Source: CAWIUB01 sp963839175 (GTDB lineage Bacteria > Actinomycetota > Actinomycetes > Mycobacteriales > Jatrophihabitantaceae). Taken from it: a stretch of DNA of 64,000 nt. Shown piece after piece: positions 1 to 6,705 of the stretch. Position 1 is the first letter of the stretch, and every line of letters starts with the position of its first letter. Made by a program: the position numbers and the translations under genes. The stretch spans positions 1-64,000 of the forward strand of contig CAWIUB010000037.1 of assembly GCA_963839175.1 (NCBI GenBank), read 5' to 3'. The notes under the pieces were generated by a model, which saw only the letters and a list, made by a program, of their open reading frames with translations, ran no database searches and had not been told where the DNA came from.

Positions 1-2
1 GG

Positions 3-128
3 AGGGGCACACCTTCCACATCTGCGGGAGCCGATCCCAGAACCTGCACCGTCTGCGGCCTGCCGCTCGACCCGACACTCGCCGACAACGGCGACACCAC
101 ACACCCAGGATGCAAGGAGACCGCATGA
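3..128 (+). CDS. Small zinc-finger phage protein (C-terminal part)
   Basis: An open frame runs in from the left edge and stops at TGA 126-128, giving the last 41 residues. It contains CTVCGLPLD followed by HPGC, a C-x2-C ... H-x2-C pattern as in the treble-clef or rubredoxin-like knuckles of many small actinophage proteins. The stop overlaps the ATG of the next gene (ATGA at 125), the usual sign of translational coupling in phage operons. The full length and function are unknown; nucleic-acid binding is a guess from the cysteine pattern. Confidence 0.6.
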   Translation, partial: RGTPSTSAGADPRTCTVCGLPLDPTLADNGDTTHPGCKETA

Positions 129-691
129 CCGGCACCGACAGGAAGCCGATGACCAAAGGCGAGCGCGACGAACTGGCCAAGCTGATCCGGCAACGCGCCA
201 AGGTCGATCGCGCCAACCTCGACGCCCGCCGCGCCGAGCTGCTCGCCGACTTCGAGCAGAGCATGGCGACGGTCTACGCCGAAGAGGACGAGAGGTTCGC
301 CGACCTGACTCGCAGCGCGCGTGCCGAAGTCAACCGTGTCAATCGCGAACTCGCCGAGCGTTGCGCAGCGGCAGGCATCCCGGCGCAGTTCGCGCCCAGC
401 GTGCAGCTGGCATGGCAGGGACGAGGCGAGAACACGCTCGCGTCGCGGCGCGCCGAGTTCCGCAAGGTCGCCGAGGCCCGGCTCGACGCGATGGCCCGGC
501 GAGCGAAGATCACCGTCGACGAGCGCGAGTGCGCCGTACTCGGAAAGATCGTCGCGCACGGGCTGACGACAGCATTGGGCGCCGAGTTCCTCGCCTCGAT
601 GCCCGAAGTGGGGCAGTTGATGCAACCACTGGACCGGGCCGAGATCGAGGCGGCGGTGCCGATGCGCAAGCCCGACCGGGCCGGCGCATGA
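125..691 (+). CDS. Helical phage-element protein of unknown function
   Basis: 188 residues, highly charged and almost entirely predicted helical, rich in Arg, Ala and Glu, with no cysteine cluster or membrane segment. I chose ATG 125 because AAGGAG lies at 114-119 at good spacing and because it overlaps the stop of the preceding gene; an in-frame ATG at 110 is 5 codons upstream and sits before that Shine-Dalgarno sequence. The end overlaps the next start by ATGA (688-691). I do not recognise a family. Its place in front of the terminase small subunit is like that of the small hypothetical genes in phiRv1-type elements. Confidence 0.65.
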   Translation: MTGTDRKPMTKGERDELAKLIRQRAKVDRANLDARRAELLADFEQSMATVYAEEDERFADLTRSARAEVNRVNRELAERCAAAGIPAQFAPSVQLAWQGRGENTLASRRAEFRKVAEARLDAMARRAKITVDERECAVLGKIVAHGLTTALGAEFLASMPEVGQLMQPLDRAEIEAAVPMRKPDRAGA

Positions 692-906
692 TCAACGCCG
701 CCGCCGAGCCGCGCACGCCGCCGCCGGATCCGCCGGCGCCGCACCTCGTCCGCCGGTGGGTCACCCTCGCCGGCTACTCCGCGGCCTGCTCGCCGTGCCG
801 GTGGGGCACGACGTGCCGCAGCCGTGAGCAGCGTGACCGGGACGTGGACGCGCACCTCACCGATCCTGTCGCTGCGCTCGTCGACCCGGACGACGCGGCA
901 CAGTGA
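688..906 (+). CDS. Small Cys-containing phage-element protein
   Basis: 72 residues starting at ATG 688, which overlaps the TGA of the preceding gene. After a Pro/Ala-rich N-terminus it has the segment GYSAACSPCRWGTTC, with three cysteines in C-x2-C-x5-C spacing, then an acidic tail. This looks like a tiny metal-binding knuckle, but no partner cysteine group is obvious. It is co-directional with its neighbours and only 4 bases before the next start. Function unknown; the call as a real gene rests on coupling, codon bias and the cysteine pattern. Confidence 0.5.
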   Translation: MINAAAEPRTPPPDPPAPHLVRRWVTLAGYSAACSPCRWGTTCRSREQRDRDVDAHLTDPVAALVDPDDAAQ

Positions 907-910
907 GCGC

Positions 911-1096
911 ATGACCAACACCGCCGACGCACGCCACGCCGCCCTACTCGACGCCGGTTGGTCGACCAGGATCGACGGCTACCTGCTGCCGCCGTCCGAC
1001 TGGCCCGATCGCCGCGCGCACTCACTCGCAGCCGCCTGGGAGGCGCACAGGGCACGTGTTGACGACCTCATCGCGCAGCAGCTCGGCGACAGGTGA
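911..1096 (+). CDS. Small phage-element protein
   Basis: 61 residues from ATG 911. It contains the segment LLDAGWSTRIDGYLLPP and a helical C-terminus. It follows the previous gene by 4 bases in the same operon. I do not recognise it. Behind it, 119 bases (1097-1215) separate it from the terminase gene; an open frame continues there from 1093, but it has no ribosome site and is not convincing as an N-terminal extension of the terminase. Confidence 0.5.
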   Translation: MTNTADARHAALLDAGWSTRIDGYLLPPSDWPDRRAHSLAAAWEAHRARVDDLIAQQLGDR

Positions 1097-1215
1097 CACG
1101 CAGTGACCACCCCATGGGGGGCGGGTGCATCCGGTGCCGCGCGAACTCGCCAGACCGCCTTGCCGTGGCGGCTCACTCACCGACGAGTTTTCGGAATTTG
1201 GGGGGACTAGATTTG

Positions 1216-1704
1216 GTGACTATGGGTAAGCGTGGCCTGGCGCCTGCGCCGACAGCTCTGAAGATGCTGCGCGGGGTCCGGGCGGATCGGGTGAACCGGG
1301 GCGAGCCGCGGCCGCCGGCACAGCCGGTTGAGGCGCCGTCGTGGCTGTGCGACCAGGCGCGGGCCGTGTGGGATTCGCTGGCGCCGGCTCTGGTCGAGCG
1401 TGGCCTGCTCACGGTTTGGGACGCCGAGACGTTCGGGGCGTGCTGTGACGCTGTGGCGCGTCGTCGCCGGGCTGCCGCGCATCTGGCCGCTGAGGGTGAG
1501 GTGCGGGAGGTGCCGGTGATGGATCATGGCCGTGAGGTCGGCAGGCGGGTCGCCAAGAATCCGTGGTGCGCGGTGCTGGATGCCGCGGATGGGCAGTTGC
1601 AGCGGTATTCGGCGCGGTTCGGGTTGACGCCGGCTGACCGGGCGCAGCTGAGGCCCGAGCCGGACCGTTTCGACGAGGATTCGGATCTGCTGACGGGAGG
1701 GTGA
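1216..1704 (+). CDS. Phage terminase small subunit, P27 family
   Basis: 162 residues. The N-terminus GKRGLAPAPTALKMLRG is the classic opening of P27-family terminase small subunits, which recognise phage DNA ahead of packaging by the large subunit. The C-terminal half has the typical helical segment ending YSARFGLTPADRAQLR. Start chosen at GTG 1216, with a G-rich ribosome site at about 1200-1206; ATG 1222 two codons on is an alternative. In ordinary siphophages the large terminase follows directly, but here the next gene is a 142-residue protein without ATPase motifs and then the capsid gene, so packaging would need a helper's large subunit or the element is defective. Confidence 0.85.
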   Translation: MTMGKRGLAPAPTALKMLRGVRADRVNRGEPRPPAQPVEAPSWLCDQARAVWDSLAPALVERGLLTVWDAETFGACCDAVARRRRAAAHLAAEGEVREVPVMDHGREVGRRVAKNPWCAVLDAADGQLQRYSARFGLTPADRAQLRPEPDRFDEDSDLLTGG

Positions 1705-1707
1705 GCG

Positions 1708-2136
1708 GTGAGTGATTTCGAGGACCGCGTCCGGGGTTACGTGAACCGCGACGGCACGCCGTACGGCTTGCCGTGCGGCTATTCCTGGCGCGGGGTGCCG
1801 ACGTGCGAGGCGCGAGGCGCGCATTTCTGTGAGCCACGTGCCGCCCGGGTGGCGTTGTTCTTGCAGCTGACGCCCGAACAGCAGGCCGCGGACTACCACC
1901 TGCTGTTCGACGACGGCGAACCCGTGCCGCCGGTCGAGGAGCTGGCCGATTCGCACATCCGCGAGCTGGAGGCGATCCTGCAGGTCGAGTCCGGGTCGAT
2001 CTTCACTCAGCGCACCGACCCGGACGAGCCGCCGCCGGACCCGTCCGACCTCAGCTCATGGCGGGAGGTCACCGCTGCTGAGCGCCGCGCACGCGCCCAG
2101 GGCGACCCCTGGCCGCCTACCGGCGAGTTAGACTAG
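1708..2136 (+). CDS. Phage-element protein between terminase and capsid
   Basis: 142 residues from GTG 1708, 3 bases behind the terminase stop. The N-terminal third contains CGYSWRGVPTCEARGAHFC, three cysteines and a histidine that could bind a metal; the rest is acidic and proline-rich with a helical stretch LTPEQQAADYHLLF. No Walker A, Walker B or nuclease motif is visible, so it is not a large terminase. Its position suggests a capsid or packaging accessory role, but that is inference from order only. 131 bases without a gene follow before the capsid start. Confidence 0.6.
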   Translation: MSDFEDRVRGYVNRDGTPYGLPCGYSWRGVPTCEARGAHFCEPRAARVALFLQLTPEQQAADYHLLFDDGEPVPPVEELADSHIRELEAILQVESGSIFTQRTDPDEPPPDPSDLSSWREVTAAERRARAQGDPWPPTGELD

Positions 2137-2267
2137 ATCCGTCCGGGCGGCCACAGTCGCCTAGGGACGCACGTAGCCCCGCAGTGGCCCATTGGCCGGG
2201 CGTGGTGAGGAAGTTCGAAGGGTGCCTTCGGGTGCCCGTCCCCACGTGCGCCCGGAGGCCACTCGAT

Positions 2268-3800
2268 ATGACTGCTCCAGATTTCGGCGGGCATGACCGC
2301 CGCTCCCAGATGAACTACGCGCTTGCGATGACGGATTCGGGTCGCAACCCCGGCGAGCCCGACCTGCTCGACGAGATTCGGGCGCTCACGCGTGACCTGA
2401 GCTTCGAGCAGCGGCAGGCCCGTCTCGGTGAGCTGCGCGCCTACAGCAGGCCCCTGTCCGGCCGTCAGCGGGTGGAGGCGGCGTTGTTGGAGCAGCAGGT
2501 CGCGACGGAGTCGCGCATCATGGCGCAGGTCTCGGCCGGCACGATCGGGCAGATCGCGGACCGGCCGCTCACGCCGAACCCGTCGCCGGGCATGCCGCCG
2601 TCGGATCATGGCGGCTGGTCGACGCCGAACGCGGACCCCCGGGTGCAGGCGTACCGGACCGCCGGCATGAACGCCGTGCAGGCCTATTCGGCGCGCAAGG
2701 TGTTGAACGCGGCCGCCGCGGACCGGCTGGACAACGTGCTGCGGCACGGCGACGGCCAAGGCCTCACCGCCCGCTACATCGCCGCCGTCGGCAACGACCA
2801 CTACGCCAGCGCTTTCGGCAAGATGCTGGCGGACCCGATGCAGGCGCATCTGCGGTTCACCCCGGACGAGGTGCGGGCCGTGCAGGAGATCGGCGCGGTG
2901 CAGGACCAACACCGGGTGATGAACGCCGCGCTGACGACCGGCGCAAGCGGCTTTCCGCTGCCGCTGACGATCGACGTTTCGATCGTCGCAACCGGGGCCG
3001 GGGCGCTCAATCCGATCCGTGACCTGGCTCAAGTGCGCACGATCGGCACGCACGATCTGCAGTTCGTCACCGCGGATTCGATCACCGCCGGCTACGTCGC
3101 GGAAGGTGTGGAGGCGACCGACGCCAGCCCGGCGCTGCTCGGTCCGAAGATCCGCAGCCAGCAGGGCCGCGCGTTCGTGCAGTTCTCGATCGAGGCGTCG
3201 CAGGATTGGGAGTCGCTGGCGCCGCAGCTTGAGGCGCTGATCGCCGACGCCCGCAACGTCACCGACGCCACCGCGTGGCTGACCGGGAACGGCACGAACG
3301 CGCCGTTCGGGATCTTCGGCGCCGACGCCACCTACTCGCTCGCGGTCGCGCAGCGGGTGCTGACCGCGACGACCGCGACGCTCGCCGCCGGCGACTCGTG
3401 GCTGCTGAAAGCCGGCATCCCCGCCCGGTTCATCGCCTCGACGACCTGGGCCGCGGCGCCGGCCACGTGGGACGCGATCTTCCAGCTCGTCCCGCAAGGC
3501 AGCACGACGCTGGCGCAGCAGTTCGACGCGGCCGGGCGCGGCGGCAACTGGTTGGGCCGCCCGAAAGTCGAGTGGAGCCCGATGGCCACCGGCTCGACCA
3601 CGGGCACGAAACTGGTCGTCGGCGGCGATTGGAAGACGGGCTACGCGGTCGTAGATCGCCTGGGCCTTACTGCCGAGCTAATTCCCCACATGCTGGGGAC
3701 AAACCGCCTGCCGCTCGGCGTCCGCGGCTTGTACGTGTATTGGAGGTCGGGTGCGGGGGTTCTCGGAGCGAATGCGCTGAGATATCTAGAGGTCAAGTGA
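2268..3800 (+). CDS. HK97-type phage major capsid protein
   Basis: 510 residues. Residues about 190-510 form the HK97 fold region (PF05065 type): N-arm with LTIDVSIVATG, then the E-loop/P-domain segments with FVQFSIEASQDW, the long helix with ALIADARNVTDATAWLTGNG, and the end LYVYWRSGAGVLGANALRYL. The first 180 residues are helical and charged and may act as a scaffold-like delta domain; no protease active-site motif is evident. Start ATG 2268 has GGAGG at 2254-2258. A frame open from 2184 has no ribosome site. No protease gene lies upstream, unlike in most HK97-type phages. The stop codon lies in the loop of a short hairpin. Confidence 0.88.
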   Translation: MTAPDFGGHDRRSQMNYALAMTDSGRNPGEPDLLDEIRALTRDLSFEQRQARLGELRAYSRPLSGRQRVEAALLEQQVATESRIMAQVSAGTIGQIADRPLTPNPSPGMPPSDHGGWSTPNADPRVQAYRTAGMNAVQAYSARKVLNAAAADRLDNVLRHGDGQGLTARYIAAVGNDHYASAFGKMLADPMQAHLRFTPDEVRAVQEIGAVQDQHRVMNAALTTGASGFPLPLTIDVSIVATGAGALNPIRDLAQVRTIGTHDLQFVTADSITAGYVAEGVEATDASPALLGPKIRSQQGRAFVQFSIEASQDWESLAPQLEALIADARNVTDATAWLTGNGTNAPFGIFGADATYSLAVAQRVLTATTATLAAGDSWLLKAGIPARFIASTTWAAAPATWDAIFQLVPQGSTTLAQQFDAAGRGGNWLGRPKVEWSPMATGSTTGTKLVVGGDWKTGYAVVDRLGLTAELIPHMLGTNRLPLGVRGLYVYWRSGAGVLGANALRYLEVK

Positions 3801-3808
3801 TCTTGACC
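3791..3808 (+). terminator. Hairpin over the capsid stop codon
   Basis: GGTCAAG (3791-3797) and CTTGACC (3802-3808) are a perfect 7-bp inverted repeat with a 4-base loop. The TGA of the capsid gene (3798-3800) lies in the loop. There is no following T-run, so classic intrinsic termination is doubtful; it could slow RNA decay or act with the structured region just downstream. Confidence 0.4.
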
Positions 3809-3831
3809 CGCTGATCGTCGGCGCTTCCGCG

Positions 3832-3928
3832 CGCGGCCCCACCTTCCGGCCGCGTTGCGGACGTGGGGCGCCGACCGCGGTCCCGTCCCCCGTCGCTTTG
3901 ACTTGGCGGTCGGCGCCGGGGGGACGGG
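3832..3928 (+). other. Interlocking inverted repeats behind the capsid gene
   Basis: The 255 bases between the capsid stop and the DUF3467 start have no convincing gene. They hold nested pairs in A-B-A'-B' order. GGCGCCGACCGC (3867-3878) pairs perfectly with 3906-3917, while CCCGTCCCCC (3882-3891), inside that loop, pairs perfectly with 3919-3928, outside it. Just upstream CGCGGCC (3832-3838) pairs with 3848-3854, and GCCCCAC (3836-3842) with 3863-3869, again crossing. The pairs compete or form a partial pseudoknot. Function unknown; see findings. Confidence 0.6.
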
Positions 3929-4055
3929 CCCGCTCTGTTCGTGCTGTTCCCGCCGGGAAAGCTAGCTGGCGGACGCTCGTGCCGTCAGGGACCTCCGCCG
4001 ATACGTCACGGCCTCAGCGCTAGACGTCCTGAGCGCGACGGAGCATGCTGCGCTC

Positions 4056-4388
4056 ATGTCTCAGCCGCCGACGGCTCAACCCGAACAACAGCCACCTCAG
4101 CTGACAATCCAAGCGAGGCCAGAGGTCGCCGAGGGGCTGTACACAAATTTTGCGAATCTACGAGAGTCGCCGTATGAGCTGACTATTGACTTCGCAAATG
4201 TGGATTTCACGATGAATGTCGGGTGGCTGGTGGCGCGTGTGTCCATGTCGCCCATGCTGGCTGAGCAGCTGTCAACGGTGCTGACGCAAGGCCTGGAGCG
4301 TTACGCTAATAGGGCGATAGAACAAGAGGTGGGCAATGGGAGCGCAGACAGACCCGAGGCCAGTCCAGATGACAGTGATGAAGGCTAG
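4056..4388 (+). CDS. DUF3467 domain protein
   Basis: 110 residues from ATG 4056. The central region has the DUF3467 pattern: a short N-terminal strand, YTNFANLRESPYELTIDF, then MNVGWLVARVSMSPMLAEQL and a helix LERYANRAIEQ, followed by an acidic tail. DUF3467 proteins are small, widespread and of unknown function; their central sequence implies a compact alpha/beta fold. It is unusual to see one on a phage-like element. It is preceded by the structured region and is convergent with the leftward gene ending at 4400. Function not inferable from context. Confidence 0.7.
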   Translation: MSQPPTAQPEQQPPQLTIQARPEVAEGLYTNFANLRESPYELTIDFANVDFTMNVGWLVARVSMSPMLAEQLSTVLTQGLERYANRAIEQEVGNGSADRPEASPDDSDEG

Positions 4389-4399
4389 CGAGGTCGTCC

Positions 4400-4759
4400 C
4401 TACCACCGTAAGCGGCACCTTGACCGTCGACGTTCCTGCCGAGGGTCCCGCGGTGCGGGCTCAGCGTCGCTTGTTTCTCTTGACGTGGCGTAAAGACCAT
4501 CCAGGCAGCTAGCCGAGCCCGGCGCAGCTGGCAATCCCCTTTCCCGCCGGGTGAGGCGGGCGGCGAGCAGCCCGCGCTCGTACGCCGCCAGCTCGACCGC
4601 GGTGATCCGCCCGCGCATCAACTCCCGCCGCGCCTCGACCAGGAACGGGTGCGGCTCGCTCATCGCCGGGTGTCCAAGCCGTCGGTCCGGTCGAGCGCCG
4701 AATAGCCGTCGTCCTGCCGCGATCGCCAGCGTGACCATGACCGTGACGATCGTGGCCAT
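4400..4759 (-). CDS. Small membrane-anchored element protein
   Basis: 119 residues on the minus strand. The first 15 residues (TIVTVMVTLAIAAG) are hydrophobic and could be a membrane anchor; then a helical region ELMRGRITAVELAAYERGLL and a basic tail. ATG 4757-4759 overlaps the TGA of the upstream gene (TGATG), which supports this start; an internal ATG at 4663 is possible. It is the second gene of a leftward operon driven from the promoter at 5049-5086. No known family is recognised. The basic C-terminus may be partly out of the true frame if the gene is degenerate. Confidence 0.5.
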   Translation of the reverse strand: MATIVTVMVTLAIAAGRRLFGARPDRRLGHPAMSEPHPFLVEARRELMRGRITAVELAAYERGLLAARLTRRERGLPAAPGSASCLDGLYATSRETSDAEPAPRDPRQERRRSRCRLRW

Positions 4760-4992
4760 CAGTGGTCTTGCCCGAAGCGCTGCTCGTCGCTGCGCGGGTC
4801 GGGCGCCGGCAGGGCGAGCGTCGCCGCGACGGCGAGCACCCCGTGGCAGACCGCGGTTAGCACCTCGACGATCCGTTCGGCTTCGTCGGCGCCGAGCGCG
4901 CCGATCGTGTCGAGCGTCCGCTCAGCCTCCTGGTAGTGGTGGCTGGCGGGGTTCTTGGTGAGGTTGGCATAGCCGGTCCCCTGCTTCCTCAG
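4759..4992 (-). CDS. Small helical element protein, start codon unclear
   Basis: A clear coding frame on the minus strand ends at TGA 4759-4761. It reads LRKQGTGYANLTKNPASHHY, then a helical QEAERTLDTIG and a second helix HGVLAVAATLALPA. This resembles the small helical proteins with a C-terminal 'HATLALAAA' helix common on actinobacterial integrated elements. The frame is open up to 5078 but has no ATG, GTG or TTG; CTG 4992 is given as a provisional start. It is coupled to the gene at 4400-4759. A frameshift or use of CTG are both possible. Confidence 0.45.
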   Translation of the reverse strand: MRKQGTGYANLTKNPASHHYQEAERTLDTIGALGADEAERIVEVLTAVCHGVLAVAATLALPAPDPRSDEQRFGQDH

Positions 4993-5048
4993 GTGGTCGG
5001 TTAGGCCCGGTCTCGTGCTCGCAACACGCGGCCGGGCCGCTGGGTTAT

Positions 5049-5086
5049 GTGTTGAGCCTACGCGCGCTCTTCGATAGTCTCAACAC
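5049..5086. promoter_or_regulatory. Symmetric divergent promoter and operator
   Basis: GTGTTGAGCCTA (5049-5060) and, inverted, GTGTTGAGACTA (5075-5086) match at 11 of 12 positions with a 14-base centre. Each arm supplies a -35 (TTGAGC or TTGAGA) for one direction and, read the other way, the -10 (TAGTCT or TAGGCT) for the opposite direction, both with 17-base spacing. Rightward transcription would start close to ATG 5089, so that mRNA is probably leaderless; leftward transcription would serve the two genes at 4400-4992. The arms are a natural operator for an element repressor. Confidence 0.6.
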
Positions 5087-5088
5087 TT

Positions 5089-5463
5089 ATGAGTCGGGGT
5101 CCTGGCGTCACGCAGCGCGCGGCCGAGAGATACCTCGCCGGCCGGCCACGGGAGCATGCCGTAGTGCGGGCTGACGGGTCGGAGCGCCGGGTGCTGCCCT
5201 GGCCGGCTTGGGTGGACGTTTGGGTGCTGGCTTGCGCCGCGTACCACGGGCATCCCGGCAGCGACGAGTGCGCCGAGGTCACCCGCGCCGAGCTGGAAGC
5301 CGCGCGCCGCGCCGTCAAACGTCTGGAAGCCCGCGGGGTAGCCGAGACCGCCATACGACAACATCCCGAGGGCGGCAGGCAGCGGGTGCTCATGGTCCGT
5401 CCCGCGCTGACCGACGCCGAACGCGACGCCGAACGCGAATGGGAGACAGCGACAAGCCGCTGA
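5089..5463 (+). CDS. Element-border protein with winged-helix-like segment
   Basis: 124 residues from ATG 5089, only 2 bases past the operator arm, so probably translated from a leaderless mRNA. The C-terminal half (EVTRAELEAARRAVKRLEARG followed by two strand-like segments) looks like a helix-wing DNA-binding module; the N-terminal part contains RVLPWPAWVDVWVLACAAYHG. It may be the regulator acting on the operator in front of it, but that is inference. It stops at 5463, three bases from the convergent ychF stop codon, so it is the last gene of the element. Family not recognised. Confidence 0.55.
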   Translation: MSRGPGVTQRAAERYLAGRPREHAVVRADGSERRVLPWPAWVDVWVLACAAYHGHPGSDECAEVTRAELEAARRAVKRLEARGVAETAIRQHPEGGRQRVLMVRPALTDAERDAEREWETATSR

Positions 5464-5466
5464 CGT

Positions 5467-6537
5467 TTATCCGTGACGAAACTCGACGACGTCTCCGTCG
5501 GCCATCACGTACTCCTTGCCCTCGATACGCACCTTGCCGCGGGCGCGCGCTTCGGCCATCGATCCGGCAGCCACCAAATCGCCGAAGGACACCACTTCGG
5601 CCTTGATGAAGCCGCGTTCGAAGTCGGTGTGGATCACGCCAGCGGCCTGCGGCGCGGTGGCGCCGCGTTTGATCGTCCAGGCGCGGGCTTCCTTAGGGCC
5701 GACCGTCAGGAAGGACTGCAGGCCGAGCGTGGCGAAGCCGACGCGGGCGAGCACGTCCAGCCCGGACTCCTGCTGGCCCATGGACTGCAGCAGCTCCAGC
5801 GCCTCGTCGTCCGGCAGCTCGATCAGCTCGGACTCGGTCTTGGCGTCGAGGAAGATCGCCTCGGCCGGTGCGATCAGCGCCCGCAGGTCATCGGTGAACG
5901 CCGCGTTGGCGATCTCGTCCGGGTCGACGTTGAAGACGTACAGGAAGGGTTTCGCCGTCATCAGGTGCAGCTCGCGCAGCGGCTCGGGGTCCAGCCGCGC
6001 CGCGAACACCGTCTGCCCCTTCTCGAGCACCTGCTGCGCCTGCTCGGCAGCCGCCACCACCGGCGCCTTGTCCTTCTGCAGCCGAGCCTCCTTCTGCAGC
6101 CTGGGCAGGACCTTCTCGATCGTCTGCAGGTCGGCCAGGATCAGCTCTGTGTTGATCGTCTCGATGTCGTCCTTGGGGGAGATCGCGCCGTCGACGTGTA
6201 CGACGTCGGGGTCTGTGAACGCCCGGATCACCTGGCAGATCGCGTCGGCTTCGCGGATGTGGGCGAGGAACTTGTTGCCGAGCCCGGCGCCCTCGCTCGC
6301 ACCCTTGACGATGCCCGCGATGTCGACGAACGACACGGTGGCCGGAACGATCTTGGCTGAGTTGAACAGCCTGGCGAGGACCGCGAGCCGTGGCTCAGGG
6401 ACGCCGACGACGCCGATGTTGGGGTCGATTGTCGCGAACGGGTAGTTGGCCGCGACCACGTCGTTCTTGGTCAGCGCGTTGAACAGCGTGGACTTGCCCA
6501 CGTTGGGCAGGCCGACGATGCCGATGGTCAGGGCCAC
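5467..6537 (-). CDS. ychF: Redox-regulated ribosome-binding ATPase YchF
   Basis: 356 residues, normal length for the family. YchF is an Obg-like P-loop NTPase that prefers ATP and binds ribosomes. G1 loop GLPNVGKS at residues 9-16, switch segment DIAGIVKGASEGAGLGNKFL, a coiled-coil insertion (LQKEARLQKDK) and a C-terminal TGS domain with HTDFERGFIKAEV are all present. Start GTG 6537 puts the P-loop at its usual place; an in-frame ATG 11 codons upstream is less likely, and the frame open into rmuC is not coding. A TAGACT box 9 bases before the GTG suggests a leaderless mRNA. The C-terminus ends EFRHG where the family has EFRFNV, probably because of element integration. Confidence 0.95.
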   Translation of the reverse strand: MALTIGIVGLPNVGKSTLFNALTKNDVVAANYPFATIDPNIGVVGVPEPRLAVLARLFNSAKIVPATVSFVDIAGIVKGASEGAGLGNKFLAHIREADAICQVIRAFTDPDVVHVDGAISPKDDIETINTELILADLQTIEKVLPRLQKEARLQKDKAPVVAAAEQAQQVLEKGQTVFAARLDPEPLRELHLMTAKPFLYVFNVDPDEIANAAFTDDLRALIAPAEAIFLDAKTESELIELPDDEALELLQSMGQQESGLDVLARVGFATLGLQSFLTVGPKEARAWTIKRGATAPQAAGVIHTDFERGFIKAEVVSFGDLVAAGSMAEARARGKVRIEGKEYVMADGDVVEFRHG

Positions 6538-6705
6538 GGGCGGCCAGTCTACGGCCGCGAAGTCTTCCATCCCTGCTCGACTTGTTCGACCTTCAGCGTG
6601 CTGCGGGTCACCTGGGATCGAACAACGTGGAAGGTGGCGACCAAGCCCGGCAACATCGCGCGTCGCTTCGCGGAAATGTCGGCGACGGGTGTCAGCATCG
6701 GTGCC

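Larger units (their letters stand above)
1..5475. mobile_element. Right part of a phage-like or satellite-like integrated element
   Basis: Everything left of ychF looks phage-derived: a chain of very small genes with ATGA overlaps, a P27-type small terminase, an HK97-type capsid protein, and a set of short element-type proteins around a bidirectional promoter. No large terminase, portal, separate protease or tail gene is present between terminase and capsid, where a normal siphophage would have them. The compact set recalls the mini-prophages phiRv1 and phiRv2 of M. tuberculosis (established knowledge). The left end and any integrase lie outside the window. The right border is placed at the 3' end of ychF, because that gene's C-terminus is atypical and the last element gene stops 3 bases from the ychF stop codon. 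Exact border and att sequence cannot be seen with one end only. Confidence 0.75.

Noticed and set aside
3867..3928. A full classical H-type pseudoknot
   Set aside because: Only one base separates the end of the first stem from the second stem's 3' strand, too short to cross 12 bp; alternative or partial pairing is more plausible.
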